Below, piece after piece: positions 1 through 7,672 of a DNA stretch of 21,819 bases. Both the position numbers and the translations under genes were made by a program. Position 1 is the first letter of the stretch. The number at the start of each line of letters is the position of its first letter. Origin of the DNA: JABMPU01 sp964457455 (GTDB taxonomy: Bacteria; Cloacimonadota; Cloacimonadia; Cloacimonadales; TCS61); the NCBI GenBank assembly GCA_964457455.1, contig CAYWJN010000041.1:1-21819 (forward strand). Reading direction: 5' to 3'. The notes beneath the pieces were generated by a model that saw only the letters and a program-made list of their open reading frames with translations, searched no databases and was not told the DNA's origin.

Positions 1-59
1 TAATTTGAAGCAAAGAAAACCAGTCCGATAATTATCACAAAAATTGATAAATGTTTCAT
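1..59 (-). CDS. Start of a secreted protein (partial, runs off the window)
   Basis: Only the first 19 codons are inside the window. They begin at an ATG at 57-59 and read MKHLSIFVIIIGLVFFASN, a lysine followed by a hydrophobic run, which is a typical Sec signal peptide or membrane anchor. A good AGGAG ribosome binding site lies just upstream (about 66-70). The gene starts about 26 nt after the lysS stop on the same strand, so it is probably co-transcribed with lysS. The function cannot be told from this fragment. Confidence 0.6.
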   Translation of the reverse strand, partial: MKHLSIFVIIIGLVFFASN

Positions 60-85
60 CTTTCTTCTCCTTGTTTTTTATTTTT

Positions 86-1582
86 CTAAATCTCAGGTCG
101 CATTTGAGGAAATAAAATCACCTCTTTGATAGAAGTATTATTTGTAAACAACATCACCAATCTATCGATGCCAACACCTAATCCGCCGGTTGGAGGCATG
201 CCATATTCCAATGCTTCCAGGAAATCCTCATCTACCACATTTGCTTCCAGGTCACCAAGTTCCCTGAGTTTTGCCTGTGCTTCCAACCTATTCCTCTGGT
301 CGATAGGATCGTTCAATTCTGTGAAAGCATTGGCAAACTCATTGCCTGCAATAAAAAGCTCAAAACGTTCAACCAAATTGGGATTTCCCGGTTTGGATTT
401 TGCCAGAGGAGAAACCTCTTTGGGATAATCAATCACAAATGTAGGTTGAAATAATTTTGGTTCCACAAAAACCTCAAAAAGCTCCTCAATCAATTTTCCG
501 GCTCCGACATTGGGTTCGATCTCAATCTCATTCTTTTTACAGAATTTCTTAATCTTTTCATAATCAAAATCAGAAGCGTCAAAACCGGTTTCTTCTAAAA
601 TCAAATCCATCATCGATGCGCGTTTCCACGGCTTTTTAAAAGAGATTTCCTGCTCTTGATACATTATATTTTCGGAACCGGATATCTTCTTAGAAATTTC
701 ACAGATCAGATCTTCTGTGAGATCCATCATATCATGATAATCCGCATAAGCCTGATAAAGTTCCATCATAGTGAATTCGGGATTATGAGTTCTGTCCATT
801 CCTTCATTGCGGAAATCTTTGCCCATTTCATAAACTTTTTCGATGCCGGCAACAATCAATCTTTTCAGGTACAATTCGGTGGCAATTCGCAGATAAAAAG
901 ATGTATCCAGCGTATTATGATGAGTTATGAAAGGACGTGCATTTGCCCCGCCATAAAGAGTTTGCAGAATCGGAGTATCAACTTCAAGGAATCCTTCTCT
1001 ATCAAGATAATTTCTCACTTCATTAATAATTTTTGCCCTGATTTCAAACGTCTTTTTTATTTCGGGATTGAGCAGCAAATCCAGATATCTTTTACGGTAT
1101 CTCAGCTCAATATCAGAAAATTCATCCCAGCGTTTTTTTTGACCATCAATTATTTTTTCTTTCACAGTTGGGATGGGACGCAGGTTTTTGCTGAGAATCG
1201 TGATTTTATTTGCCTTTACGGAATATTCACCTTTTTGAGTTATAAAACATTCACCTTCGATCTGAACAAAATCACCTAAATCCAATAGCTTGAAAATCTC
1301 ATAATTATCCTCGCCAACAACATCCTTTTTCACAAATATCTGAATCCTTCCTGAATCATCAGAAACATTGCCAAAACCAATTCTACCCTGTCTTCGCATT
1401 GCATCTAAACGACCGCAAATAAAAACTTTTTGTGGCAACTTAATAAATTCATCCTGATTTTCTCTAAGAACATTAATTTTATAAGTTCGTTTGCTTCTGT
1501 TTGGAAAAGGATTAACTCCAAAATTGATGATTTTTTGCAATTTCTGTTTTTTCAACCCGATAATCTGACTTTCTGGCTGCAT
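86..1582 (-). CDS. lysS: Lysine--tRNA ligase, class II
   Basis: Cytoplasmic enzyme that charges tRNA-Lys with lysine using ATP. The 498-residue length fits bacterial class II LysRS. The N-terminal part (about residues 50-135) is the OB-fold anticodon-binding domain. The class II catalytic core follows, with motif 1 near GFLEVDTPIL (198-207), motif 2 around FRNEG (R258, N259, E260) and THNPEF, and motif 3 in GGLGVGIDRLVML with the ATP-binding arginine at about 474. The protein ends in the usual LFPQMRPE. The ATG start is supported by an AGGAG site in the preceding bases. A TTTGACA box on the minus strand (TTGACA at 1634-1639) sits about 52 nt upstream and may be its -35 element. It is the class II form, not the archaeal-type class I enzyme. 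Confidence 0.98.
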   Translation of the reverse strand: MQPESQIIGLKKQKLQKIINFGVNPFPNRSKRTYKINVLRENQDEFIKLPQKVFICGRLDAMRRQGRIGFGNVSDDSGRIQIFVKKDVVGEDNYEIFKLLDLGDFVQIEGECFITQKGEYSVKANKITILSKNLRPIPTVKEKIIDGQKKRWDEFSDIELRYRKRYLDLLLNPEIKKTFEIRAKIINEVRNYLDREGFLEVDTPILQTLYGGANARPFITHHNTLDTSFYLRIATELYLKRLIVAGIEKVYEMGKDFRNEGMDRTHNPEFTMMELYQAYADYHDMMDLTEDLICEISKKISGSENIMYQEQEISFKKPWKRASMMDLILEETGFDASDFDYEKIKKFCKKNEIEIEPNVGAGKLIEELFEVFVEPKLFQPTFVIDYPKEVSPLAKSKPGNPNLVERFELFIAGNEFANAFTELNDPIDQRNRLEAQAKLRELGDLEANVVDEDFLEALEYGMPPTGGLGVGIDRLVMLFTNNTSIKEVILFPQMRPEI

Positions 1583-1633
1583 AAAAAAACTCCTAAAGAT
1601 TTTGGATAATTCTTTTTATTTTGAATAAAATTA

Positions 1634-1639
1634 TGTCAA
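1634..1639 (-). promoter_or_regulatory. TTGACA box upstream of lysS
   Basis: Read on the minus strand the sequence is TTTGACATAATTTTATTC, about 52 nt before the lysS start. It matches a -35 hexamer exactly, but no good -10 hexamer lies 16-18 nt downstream. The same box recurs before several other genes in the window, which is the main reason to list it. Confidence 0.35.
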
Positions 1640-1648
1640 ACTAAAACC

Positions 1649-1931
1649 TTGCGAATTGTTGAGGAACGAGAACTTCGCAATGGTAATATTTGCTTACTAA
1701 CCGTTCTGTTATATCAACCTTCCGAATCCTCTTACATCTAATAATTTGTATGAAGGCTTCGGAATTTGATACTTAAAATGTATGGATTATTGATTTTGGA
1801 GTGCATTAACCGGGTTAATGCAAAGCGACAAAGTCGTTTCCTATTGGGAATCCAATAACAGCGTTAACATTGATGAAGTCACAATTATAAAAGATTAGTC
1901 ATTCTGACTCAAAATGTAACACTGTTACATT
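1649..1931. repeat. Tract of intergenic inverted repeats between lysS and hepT
   Basis: This gap of about 350 nt holds no gene I can support. It does hold a row of inverted repeats: TTGCGAA 1649-1655 with TTCGCAA 1674-1680; TTCCGAA 1720-1726 with TTCGGAA 1758-1764; a 9-bp perfect palindrome GCATTAACC-G-GGTTAATGC at 1803-1821; a short CGAC/GTCG stem at 1826-1836; TATTGG-GAAT-CCAATA at 1842-1857; and AATGTAAC-ACT-GTTACATT at 1913-1931. Such strings of small hairpins look like dispersed intergenic repeats (REP/MITE-like). Copy number in the genome cannot be judged from one window. Confidence 0.55.
1913..1931 (-). terminator. Hairpin at the end of hepT
   Basis: A perfect 8-bp stem with a 3-nt loop (AATGTAAC, ACT, GTTACATT) overlaps the hepT stop codon. 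On the minus strand it is followed by TTTTGAG, a short U-rich tail, so it could act as a weak intrinsic terminator. It could equally be one more member of the hairpin tract. Confidence 0.4.
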
Positions 1932-2364
1932 ACTCCAAAATATTATCTTTCGTAATGAATTCCTTCACATCATCTATAAAAATCAAGATGTCACAAAGAT
2001 GATTTTTTAATATCCCAAAAATTATTTCCGGTTCATTTTTTTCGTAATAATGCACTAACCTATTTCGAAATTGAGCCATTAACTTCCCATTATTACGAGT
2101 CTTTTCTGATATTATTTTATTTTCAAACAGGACATTGAAAGCATCTGCATAAGAATCTGGTTCACGCAACCTTAAATCAGAGATAATATGATGCATTATA
2201 TCAAGAACAGATTCAATAATAATGTGAAGAGTTCGTTCGATAAACCTTTGCTTTATAATATCTTCAATAAATTCATTAAAAGTTATTTCTTCGACTCTTT
2301 TTAAATCATTCAAATAACCTTCTATATTCGATATTAATCGCAAAATGATATATTTATTAGGCAT
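1930..2364 (-). CDS. hepT: HepT-like ribonuclease toxin (DUF86)
   Basis: Toxin half of a type VII MntA/HepT toxin-antitoxin pair. HepT proteins are small all-helical HEPN ribonucleases. The 144 residues here show the HEPN signature R-x4-H-x-Y as RNRLVHYY, with R100, H105 and Y107. In characterised pairs R and H are the catalytic residues and the tyrosine is AMPylated by the antitoxin, which neutralises the toxin. The gene overlaps the preceding mntA by 8 nt: its ATG lies inside the antitoxin's last codons, giving translational coupling. All key residues are present, so the toxin looks intact. Family assignment is from motif and partner; activity is inferred. Confidence 0.88.
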   Translation of the reverse strand: MPNKYIILRLISNIEGYLNDLKRVEEITFNEFIEDIIKQRFIERTLHIIIESVLDIMHHIISDLRLREPDSYADAFNVLFENKIISEKTRNNGKLMAQFRNRLVHYYEKNEPEIIFGILKNHLCDILIFIDDVKEFITKDNILE

Positions 2365-2743
2365 ATCTTCTCCTTAAATAATAGATATTGTCAATATAAT
2401 CTCGAAAAGCATTTACTTCAAATACTGCTCTTTTCAGGCTGTCTCTTTCAAATAAACGATTTCCGGTTTTGAAAACTTCATAAGTTAAAATCGGATTAGC
2501 TGTATTCAGGACTACAACATCGACTTTGCATTTAAAAGCTTCTTCAATATCAGCCGCTATTTTAAATTCGAGTAACTTTTCATAATTATAGCATAATAAT
2601 ACTGCTATGTCAATATCCGAACCCTCTTTGATGTATCCATCCTTTGCTGAGCCAAAGATGTAAGCAATCGAAATTTCGGGATTTTTTTTTTCTAATAAAT
2701 GTTTAAGTTCATTTAGATCGATTTTTTTTGTATAATTTCCCAT
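2357..2743 (-). CDS. mntA: MntA-like nucleotidyltransferase antitoxin
   Basis: Antitoxin half of the pair. MNT-domain proteins transfer AMP from ATP to the tyrosine of HepT. The 128 residues contain the minimal nucleotidyltransferase signature GS-x10-D-x-D: G31 and S32, then D43 and D45 in SDIDIAVL, with a third acidic residue at D75 (KVDVVVL). The start is supported by AGAAGG a few bases upstream of the ATG. The antitoxin comes first and overlaps hepT by 8 nt. A possible promoter, TTGCAA followed 14 nt later by TAAAAT, lies 50-80 nt upstream on the minus strand, but the spacing is short. Confidence 0.88.
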   Translation of the reverse strand: MGNYTKKIDLNELKHLLEKKNPEISIAYIFGSAKDGYIKEGSDIDIAVLLCYNYEKLLEFKIAADIEEAFKCKVDVVVLNTANPILTYEVFKTGNRLFERDSLKRAVFEVNAFRDYIDNIYYLRRRYA

Positions 2744-2841
2744 AATAATATCCTTCTGATTCTCTTTCTTTATTCAAATTTTAGAAATTGGTTTTTTTTG
2801 CAAGAATTTTCCGGTACTGCAAAAATCACTCTCTTTTTAGA

Positions 2842-3041
2842 ACGCTATGAACAGCGTATTATCTTCTATGTTTGATTTTGATTTCCAAACCTGAAGGAAC
2901 GGGTTATTGATGTTCTCACATTAATCAGACCTGACTCGCAGCGCAGCGTGAGTCAGGAATGTTTGCACTGTCGAATGTTCGCGATTCGCACTTCGTCTTC
3001 CATCAGACAAGATTTATACGCCTTTGGAATAGTGTCTGATG
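2842..3041. repeat. Inverted repeats between the toxin-antitoxin pair and the EEP gene
   Basis: The gap of about 300 nt holds no gene that I can see. It contains ACGCT/AGCGT at 2842-2857, a perfect 8-bp stem CCTGACTC (2930-2937) with GAGTCAGG (2950-2957) around the loop GCAGCGCAGCGT, and a 9-bp pair CATCAGACA (3001-3009) with TGTCTGATG (3033-3041). The last pair sits 4 nt past the stop of the 3046-3936 gene and could help end its transcript, though no T-run follows. Locally the tract is richer in G+C than its surroundings, as dispersed repeats often are. Confidence 0.5.
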
Positions 3042-3045
3042 AACC

Positions 3046-3936
3046 CTACTTTGCCAACTTCAGCACAACAGGTCGGTGGTCTGTGATATATTTATAGCGA
3101 GCATCTCCCTCACCTTCCATAAATTTATCGATAGTAATTGTTTTAATTTCTGAACCTGCGAGCGCAAATTCATCAAAAAGTTCGTTGGAAATGAGAATAT
3201 GATCTATATGACCGCGATATTTCCAATAAGGATAAGACCAATCTGCAGTTGAATCCGCTGCGATTTCCCAATCTGCAAATTTATATTCTTCAGGTTTGTT
3301 CATAAATACTTGAAACACATTTTCCTCTTCAGAGTCTGTAAGTTGATCATTCAAATCACCCAGAACAATAACGTTCTTCTCCGACAATTCATCATTAATG
3401 AATTTATCCAGTTTTTGGCAGGCATCGATTCTGCGTGCACGATTTTCTTCACCTCTTTTCGCTTTAAGATGATTATTGATTATCACAAAATTGTCTTCAT
3501 TATATACAAATTCCATCACTAGAGGACGACGTGGAAAAGCGTGATAATCTCCATCATAGATTTCATAAATTTTCTTCACTTTGATGATATTAGTTTTGTA
3601 AATGTAGGCAAGATTCATTTCCCATTTATCCGTGTTTGCGCGATAACCGCTCCAGTTATTATCATCAATTTTATTGAGTTGAGCTACTAATGCAAAAAAT
3701 GCTGAATCGCTTTGTATTTCCTGCAAGCTAATCAAGTCTGCATCGATTGAGTTTATGATTTTCGCTGAGTACTCAATTGTATATTCACTTTTGGGAAAAT
3801 TCTGGATATTCCAGGTCATGATTTCCAGTGTTTCGTTTGTTCCGAAAGCTAATTTCTCATATTGGATTTGCGGAATAGGTTCTGCAAAAATGGAAATTGA
3901 TAATAAAATCAGGAATAAAATTAATATTTTTTTCAA
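3046..3936 (-). CDS. Secreted endonuclease/exonuclease/phosphatase-family protein
   Basis: A 296-residue member of the EEP (DNase I / exonuclease III-like) superfamily of metal-dependent phosphodiesterases. Visible motifs are WNI with N43, LQEI with E73, NNHLK with H156, GDLND with D194 and N196, HIDHI with D245 and H246, and TDHRP with D286 and H287. All the expected active-site positions are present. Residues 1-18 form a Sec signal peptide (ending IFAEP), so the protein is periplasmic or secreted. The start is TTG, chosen because GGAG sits 6 nt upstream. The substrate (nucleic acid, phosphoinositide, other phosphodiester) cannot be told. It is a clear paralogue of 5706-6602 and is last in the operon. 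Confidence 0.88.
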   Translation of the reverse strand: MKKILILFLILLSISIFAEPIPQIQYEKLAFGTNETLEIMTWNIQNFPKSEYTIEYSAKIINSIDADLISLQEIQSDSAFFALVAQLNKIDDNNWSGYRANTDKWEMNLAYIYKTNIIKVKKIYEIYDGDYHAFPRRPLVMEFVYNEDNFVIINNHLKAKRGEENRARRIDACQKLDKFINDELSEKNVIVLGDLNDQLTDSEEENVFQVFMNKPEEYKFADWEIAADSTADWSYPYWKYRGHIDHILISNELFDEFALAGSEIKTITIDKFMEGEGDARYKYITDHRPVVLKLAK

Positions 3937-3951
3937 AAGATTCTCCTTTTT

Positions 3952-3970
3952 TTAACCCGAGTCGGGTTAA
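3952..3970. repeat. 9-bp perfect palindrome between two operon genes
   Basis: TTAACCCGA-G-TCGGGTTAA lies in the 44-nt gap between the subtilase stop and the ribosome binding site of the following EEP gene. On the minus strand it is followed by A's, not T's, so it is not a standard terminator. It may be an mRNA processing or stabilising hairpin. It shares the TTAACC/GGTTAA arms with the palindrome at 1803-1821. Confidence 0.45.
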
Positions 3971-3980
3971 AACTGTTACT

Positions 3981-5690
3981 CTATCTTAACAATAACATTT
4001 TCTTTGTTACTGAAACTTCTCCCGATTTTAATTTATACAGATATACTCCTGAGGTTACAGGCTGGTTGTTTTCATCAGTTCCATCCCAGGATATGGAGTA
4101 GCCGTGTCCGTCGGCTGTTGTGGAGAGGGACTCTCCACATTCCAAATTTCTAACCTTCTGTCCCTTCAAATTATAAATTATTATCTCTGCTTGTTCGGGC
4201 GTAGTTGAACGAAGCCCAACGTCCTCTGCGGTAAAATAGATTGTAGTACTGGGATTAAATGGATTGGGATAGTTTTGACAATTAAGTTTAATCGGAGTTA
4301 TTCCTTCTTCATTTATAGAAGAATTTTGTAAAAGCTGTAATGAATTGAAAATATTCAACCTACCGCCGGAAACAGTAACGTTTTCCAGATCGGGAATAAT
4401 ATCTACTCCATCCAAAATAAATTGTTTCATAAGAAGAGCAATTACTGCTGGTTGCTGCTGGTATTGAAGAAGAAGCTCCTCATTAGCAGCAGAAAACAGA
4501 AGAGCAATCGCACCGGTTACATGTGGAGTCGACATTGATGTGCCGGATTTGTAACTGAATGCGTTATCGTTATCTGTTGAATAGATTCCAACTCCCGGAG
4601 CTCCGAGATCAATGGTGATCAATCCGTAAGCTGCAGAAGAATATTTTCCATCATTTTTCGTAGTGTTTGTCACGGTTATCAGATAGTCACTATCACAAGC
4701 AGTGGGCATATCACCGGTTTCATCCACATTGGCATTAATATTCATGGTAGCCCCTGTACTTAAGACACCGTATACTCCTAAAGAATCATACATTGCACAC
4801 CACAGAGGATAATTTGCCGGATTACCATAATTCTCTCCGAAAGATGCATTAGTAGCAATTACAAAAGCACCGTGCTCACCATTTGTTTCATTATATCTTG
4901 CACGCATTTCCAGTACATATCCATAAGCTTCCACTACAATAGATTCAGTTCCGGAAGAACCTGCAATTGGCATAACTTTGGCATTCCAATTCACTCCACA
5001 CACCCCCAGATTGTTATTTCCAATGGCAGCAGCAATACCGGAAACATGCGTTCCGTGACTGTGAGTAGGTATAATTCCTATATGATTGTAAGCATTCCAG
5101 CCATCATAATCATCGATGTAGCCGTTATCATCATCATCAATCCCATTTCCGGGAATTTCTTCATAATTTTTCCACATATTTAAATCATTATGAGCGATAT
5201 AACATCCACCATCCACTATTGCCACAATAAGTGTATCACCCAAAATTGTTACACCGCCTGTAGTAATATCCCAGGCTTCCGGTGCATCAATATCAGCATC
5301 GAAAACTCCACCTGTCTGTCCGGTATTTTCCAAAGCCCACTGATCATCAAAGGAAGGATCATTCGGATAGGTGGAACGCTGCTCTACATAATGATTGAAT
5401 TGAGCTTCCAAAACAAATGGATGCTGCTTTACAAGCGAAAGAATTTCCGCATCGGAAACTCTCTGGACATCAAATTCAAAAAGATAAATATTCATTCTTT
5501 TTGAAAGCAATCTCTTTGATTGTAATGACGCATCCTGAAAATCTTCCGACAAAGTTCTTAAAATAAAGTCTGATTCGAGATCGGTTCTGATTTGAATTAG
5601 CATCTCACCCTGTACATAAGCTTCTTCTTCTCCTAAAAGAGAAAAAATCACTAAAAAAATGAAAACAATAACACAAATTTGTTTTTGCAT
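3981..5690 (-). CDS. Secreted subtilisin-like serine protease with C-terminal sorting domain
   Basis: A 569-residue S8-family peptidase. Residues 1-20 are a signal peptide. A prodomain-like stretch follows (about 25-100). The catalytic domain spans about 115-455, with the Asp at 160 (AIVDGG), the His at 212 (HSHGTHVSGIA), the oxyanion Asn about 281 (NASFG) and the Ser at 385 (SGTSMSTPH). The C-terminal 95 residues begin NYPNPFNPSTTI and end SGVYLYKL...KKMLLLR. This is the FlgD-like/Por-type sorting domain seen on exported proteins of the Fibrobacteres-Chlorobi-Bacteroidetes group, so cell-surface attachment or secretion is likely. ATG start with AAGGAG. The gene sits between two EEP paralogues, which suggests shared extracellular degradation work. 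Two palindromic DNA segments interrupt the sorting domain (listed separately). Confidence 0.93.
   Translation of the reverse strand: MQKQICVIVFIFLVIFSLLGEEEAYVQGEMLIQIRTDLESDFILRTLSEDFQDASLQSKRLLSKRMNIYLFEFDVQRVSDAEILSLVKQHPFVLEAQFNHYVEQRSTYPNDPSFDDQWALENTGQTGGVFDADIDAPEAWDITTGGVTILGDTLIVAIVDGGCYIAHNDLNMWKNYEEIPGNGIDDDDNGYIDDYDGWNAYNHIGIIPTHSHGTHVSGIAAAIGNNNLGVCGVNWNAKVMPIAGSSGTESIVVEAYGYVLEMRARYNETNGEHGAFVIATNASFGENYGNPANYPLWCAMYDSLGVYGVLSTGATMNINANVDETGDMPTACDSDYLITVTNTTKNDGKYSSAAYGLITIDLGAPGVGIYSTDNDNAFSYKSGTSMSTPHVTGAIALLFSAANEELLLQYQQQPAVIALLMKQFILDGVDIIPDLENVTVSGGRLNIFNSLQLLQNSSINEEGITPIKLNCQNYPNPFNPSTTIYFTAEDVGLRSTTPEQAEIIIYNLKGQKVRNLECGESLSTTADGHGYSISWDGTDENNQPVTSGVYLYKLKSGEVSVTKKMLLLR
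4119..4220. repeat. Palindromic inserts inside the subtilase coding sequence
   Basis: Two hairpins fall within the sorting-domain coding region. TGTGGAGAG (4119-4127) pairs with CTCTCCACA (4131-4139). GTTCGGGC (4193-4200) pairs with GCCCAAC (4214-4220) with one bulge. They encode residues around 517-524 and 494-502, positions where this sorting domain usually has only short turns. They look like repeat-derived inserts kept in frame. Confidence 0.4.
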
Positions 5691-5705
5691 AGTTTACTCC
5701 TTATT

Positions 5706-6602
5706 TTAATATGATTTCATCCCAACCGGACGATGATCCGAGATATTCTCATCATATTCATGCCAACCACCCTCGAGATAATGGTCAACCAAAATCGTTT
5801 GAACCGTAGAATTTTCATATTCATCGAAAAGTTCATTCGTGATCAGAATATGATCCAGATGACTGGGCCAGCTCGGATATGACCAGTTGGCAAACGAACC
5901 CTCAGCTATTGGCAAATCTGCAAACAGATAATTATCAGTATCTTCAATAAAATTCCAGAACACATTTGTAGCTTGAGATTCCGTGATATCATCGTTCAAA
6001 TCACCCACCAATATCACTTCAACATCAAAGTAAGTACTATCTATAAATGCCTGAAGTTTTAAACTTGCCTCCTGCCGTCTTTCTTCGTCTCCAGTTCCTC
6101 CGCCAGCTTTCAGATGATTATTTATAATCACCAATTCCTCATCTTCATAAGTTAATTCGAATACTAACGGACTCCGGGGAAATGCAAACCAATCATCTTC
6201 ATAAATCTCATATATATCATTTAATTGAATAAAATCACTTTTATAAATATATGCCAGATTAATATCATATGATGCTCCACTTGCACGGTATCCATCCCAG
6301 GTATAAAGTGAATCTTGCTCGTTCAACTGGGAAATTATATCATTAAAGTACATACTGCTTTCGATCTCCTGCAATGCAAACACATCCGCATCAATAGCCA
6401 TAATAACCTGAACTACATAATTCGCAGTTGTTATACTCATTTTAGGAAAGTTCTCAATATTCCAGGTAACAACTTCGAAAGTAGAGTCAGAACCAAAAAA
6501 AAGATCATCCAATGTGATTTCCTGAGAAGGATTTGTGGAAACATTATTTCCGCAGGAAAAAGCCAACAATCCAATCAAACAAAAGAACAGTATTTTTTTC
6601 AC
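5706..6602 (-). CDS. Lipoprotein endonuclease/exonuclease/phosphatase-family protein
   Basis: 298 residues, EEP superfamily, parallel to 3046-3936 along its whole length. Active-site motifs are WNI with N48, LQEI with E79, NNHLK with H163, GDLND with D201 and N203, HLDHI with D250 and H251, and SDHRP with D289 and H290. The N-terminus (MKKILFFCLIGLLAFSC) ends in a lipobox-like AFSC, so Cys17 is probably lipid-modified and the enzyme membrane-anchored, unlike its soluble paralogue. The start codon is GTG and it overlaps the stop of the upstream HAD gene as GTGA, so translation is coupled. The subtilase gene follows 15 nt later. The substrate is unknown. Confidence 0.88.
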   Translation of the reverse strand: MKKILFFCLIGLLAFSCGNNVSTNPSQEITLDDLFFGSDSTFEVVTWNIENFPKMSITTANYVVQVIMAIDADVFALQEIESSMYFNDIISQLNEQDSLYTWDGYRASGASYDINLAYIYKSDFIQLNDIYEIYEDDWFAFPRSPLVFELTYEDEELVIINNHLKAGGGTGDEERRQEASLKLQAFIDSTYFDVEVILVGDLNDDITESQATNVFWNFIEDTDNYLFADLPIAEGSFANWSYPSWPSHLDHILITNELFDEYENSTVQTILVDHYLEGGWHEYDENISDHRPVGMKSY

Positions 6603-7180
6603 TTTTGGCCTTCCAGCTTGGAAATCAAATTGGCTGCAACCAACATGTCTTTCACAACAAAATCCGGTTGATATTCCCAGCTTTTTCTATCATTGAGAAA
6701 TTCTTTTTTCCCGAAACCTGTGAAAACCAGAATGGTAATCAAGCCTGCTCGTTTCCCAAAAGCGATATCAGTATATTTATCACCGATCATATAAGATTTT
6801 TTTATATTAAATTTATATTTTTCATGAGCTTTTTTGAACATTCCAACATGCGGTTTTCTATCTTCATGAGAAATATTATATGGCTCAATTTTTCCTTTTA
6901 TATGGTATGGAGAAAAGAAAATCTCATCTACTTTTGCGTTTTTTTCTCTTAATAAAATATTCATTTTTTCATGAATCTCATTCAGCCCTTTTAGTGAATA
7001 ATAACCTCTGGCAATCCCTGATTGATTTGTTACGACAAAAACGAGGAAGTCCATATTATTCATAATTGAAATTGCTTCTGCTGCAAAAGGGTACAACTCA
7101 AAATCGTGCGGATTATTGACATAACCATTGATATCAATATTAATCGTACCGTCTCTATCTAAAAAAATTGCTTTTCTCAA
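6599..7180 (-). CDS. HAD-IIIA phosphatase, GmhB-like
   Basis: A 193-residue HAD-superfamily phosphatase resembling D-glycero-D-manno-heptose-1,7-bisphosphate 7-phosphatase, which acts in making the heptose precursor of LPS core. Motif I is DRDGT (D8, D10), motif II TNQSG (T51), the conserved lysine is in RKP (K109), and motif IV is GDKYTD (D134, D138). The loop that normally holds a zinc through C-x-H...C-x-C reads SPYH...HED instead, so all four usual ligands are replaced. Related histidinol-phosphate or sugar phosphatases are therefore possible, and no gene symbol is given. The start is TTG with AGGGA upstream. It heads a four-gene minus-strand unit and overlaps the next gene by 4 nt. Confidence 0.82.
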   Translation of the reverse strand: MRKAIFLDRDGTINIDINGYVNNPHDFELYPFAAEAISIMNNMDFLVFVVTNQSGIARGYYSLKGLNEIHEKMNILLREKNAKVDEIFFSPYHIKGKIEPYNISHEDRKPHVGMFKKAHEKYKFNIKKSYMIGDKYTDIAFGKRAGLITILVFTGFGKKEFLNDRKSWEYQPDFVVKDMLVAANLISKLEGQK

Positions 7181-7214
7181 TCTTATTCCCTATTTTCTTT
7201 TATTTACAGACAAA

Positions 7215-7240
7215 CAGAGATTATTGCCTGATAATCTCTG
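7215..7240 (-). terminator. Probable terminator after the STAS gene
   Basis: A perfect 10-bp stem, CAGAGATTAT (7215-7224) with ATAATCTCTG (7231-7240) and a 6-nt loop. On the minus strand it is followed by TTTGTCTGT. It lies between the STAS stop and the HAD start, so it likely separates the two minus-strand transcription units. The U-tract is imperfect. Confidence 0.55.
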
Positions 7241-7297
7241 CGTTATTATAATCTAACGATTACTTATTCAACTAAATTATTTATGAAAGCTTTTGAT

Positions 7298-7636
7298 CTA
7301 TCGATTTTGTAAAGCAATTATAGCACTTTCGATATCATCATAGAAATCGATAATTTTATATGCTTGAGTGATCTCGAAAACCATTCTCGGTTTAGGTTGC
7401 GGATTGACCACACAAAGCATACCATCCATTTTGGAGAGATATTTCACGAAATTAATGATCGTACCCACGCCGGTGCTATCAAGAAACTTCAGTTCGGAAA
7501 GATCCAGAACGAAAAGAACTGTTTCTTTAAGATAAGAATGAAATTTCTTGGTTAATTCGCGGATGTTGTATGCATCCAAATCACCAATTATTTTGATAAT
7601 TCCAATTCCTTCTTGAATCCTGTACTCAATAGTCAT
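7298..7636 (-). CDS. STAS-domain anti-sigma factor antagonist
   Basis: A 112-residue single STAS domain of the SpoIIAA/RsbV type. In that family an unphosphorylated serine form binds and removes an anti-sigma kinase. The hallmark LDSTGVG is present, with S54 as the likely phosphorylation site after D53. The ATG is preceded by GGGAGA. It lies 36 nt downstream of the receiver gene on the same strand. No anti-sigma kinase or PP2C phosphatase is in the window, so its partners must be elsewhere. It is probably a switch in a partner-switching signalling route. Confidence 0.85.
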   Translation of the reverse strand: MTIEYRIQEGIGIIKIIGDLDAYNIRELTKKFHSYLKETVLFVLDLSELKFLDSTGVGTIINFVKYLSKMDGMLCVVNPQPKPRMVFEITQAYKIIDFYDDIESAIIALQNR

Positions 7637-7672
7637 ATTAATCTCCCTAATATTTTTCTATTTTAATATTTT

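Noticed and set aside
656..1279. Long plus-strand open frame opposite lysS
   Set aside because: It is the antisense shadow of a certain gene, with no ribosome binding site and no protein-like motifs. The same holds for other frames opposite 4872-5504 and 9459-9665.
1649..1931. CRISPR-like array
   Set aside because: The repeats are different short palindromes with irregular spacing, not one direct repeat with regular spacers.
3952..3970. Intrinsic terminator after the subtilase gene
   Set aside because: The palindrome is strong, but on the transcribed strand it is followed by A's and a ribosome binding site, not a T-run, and the next gene looks co-transcribed.
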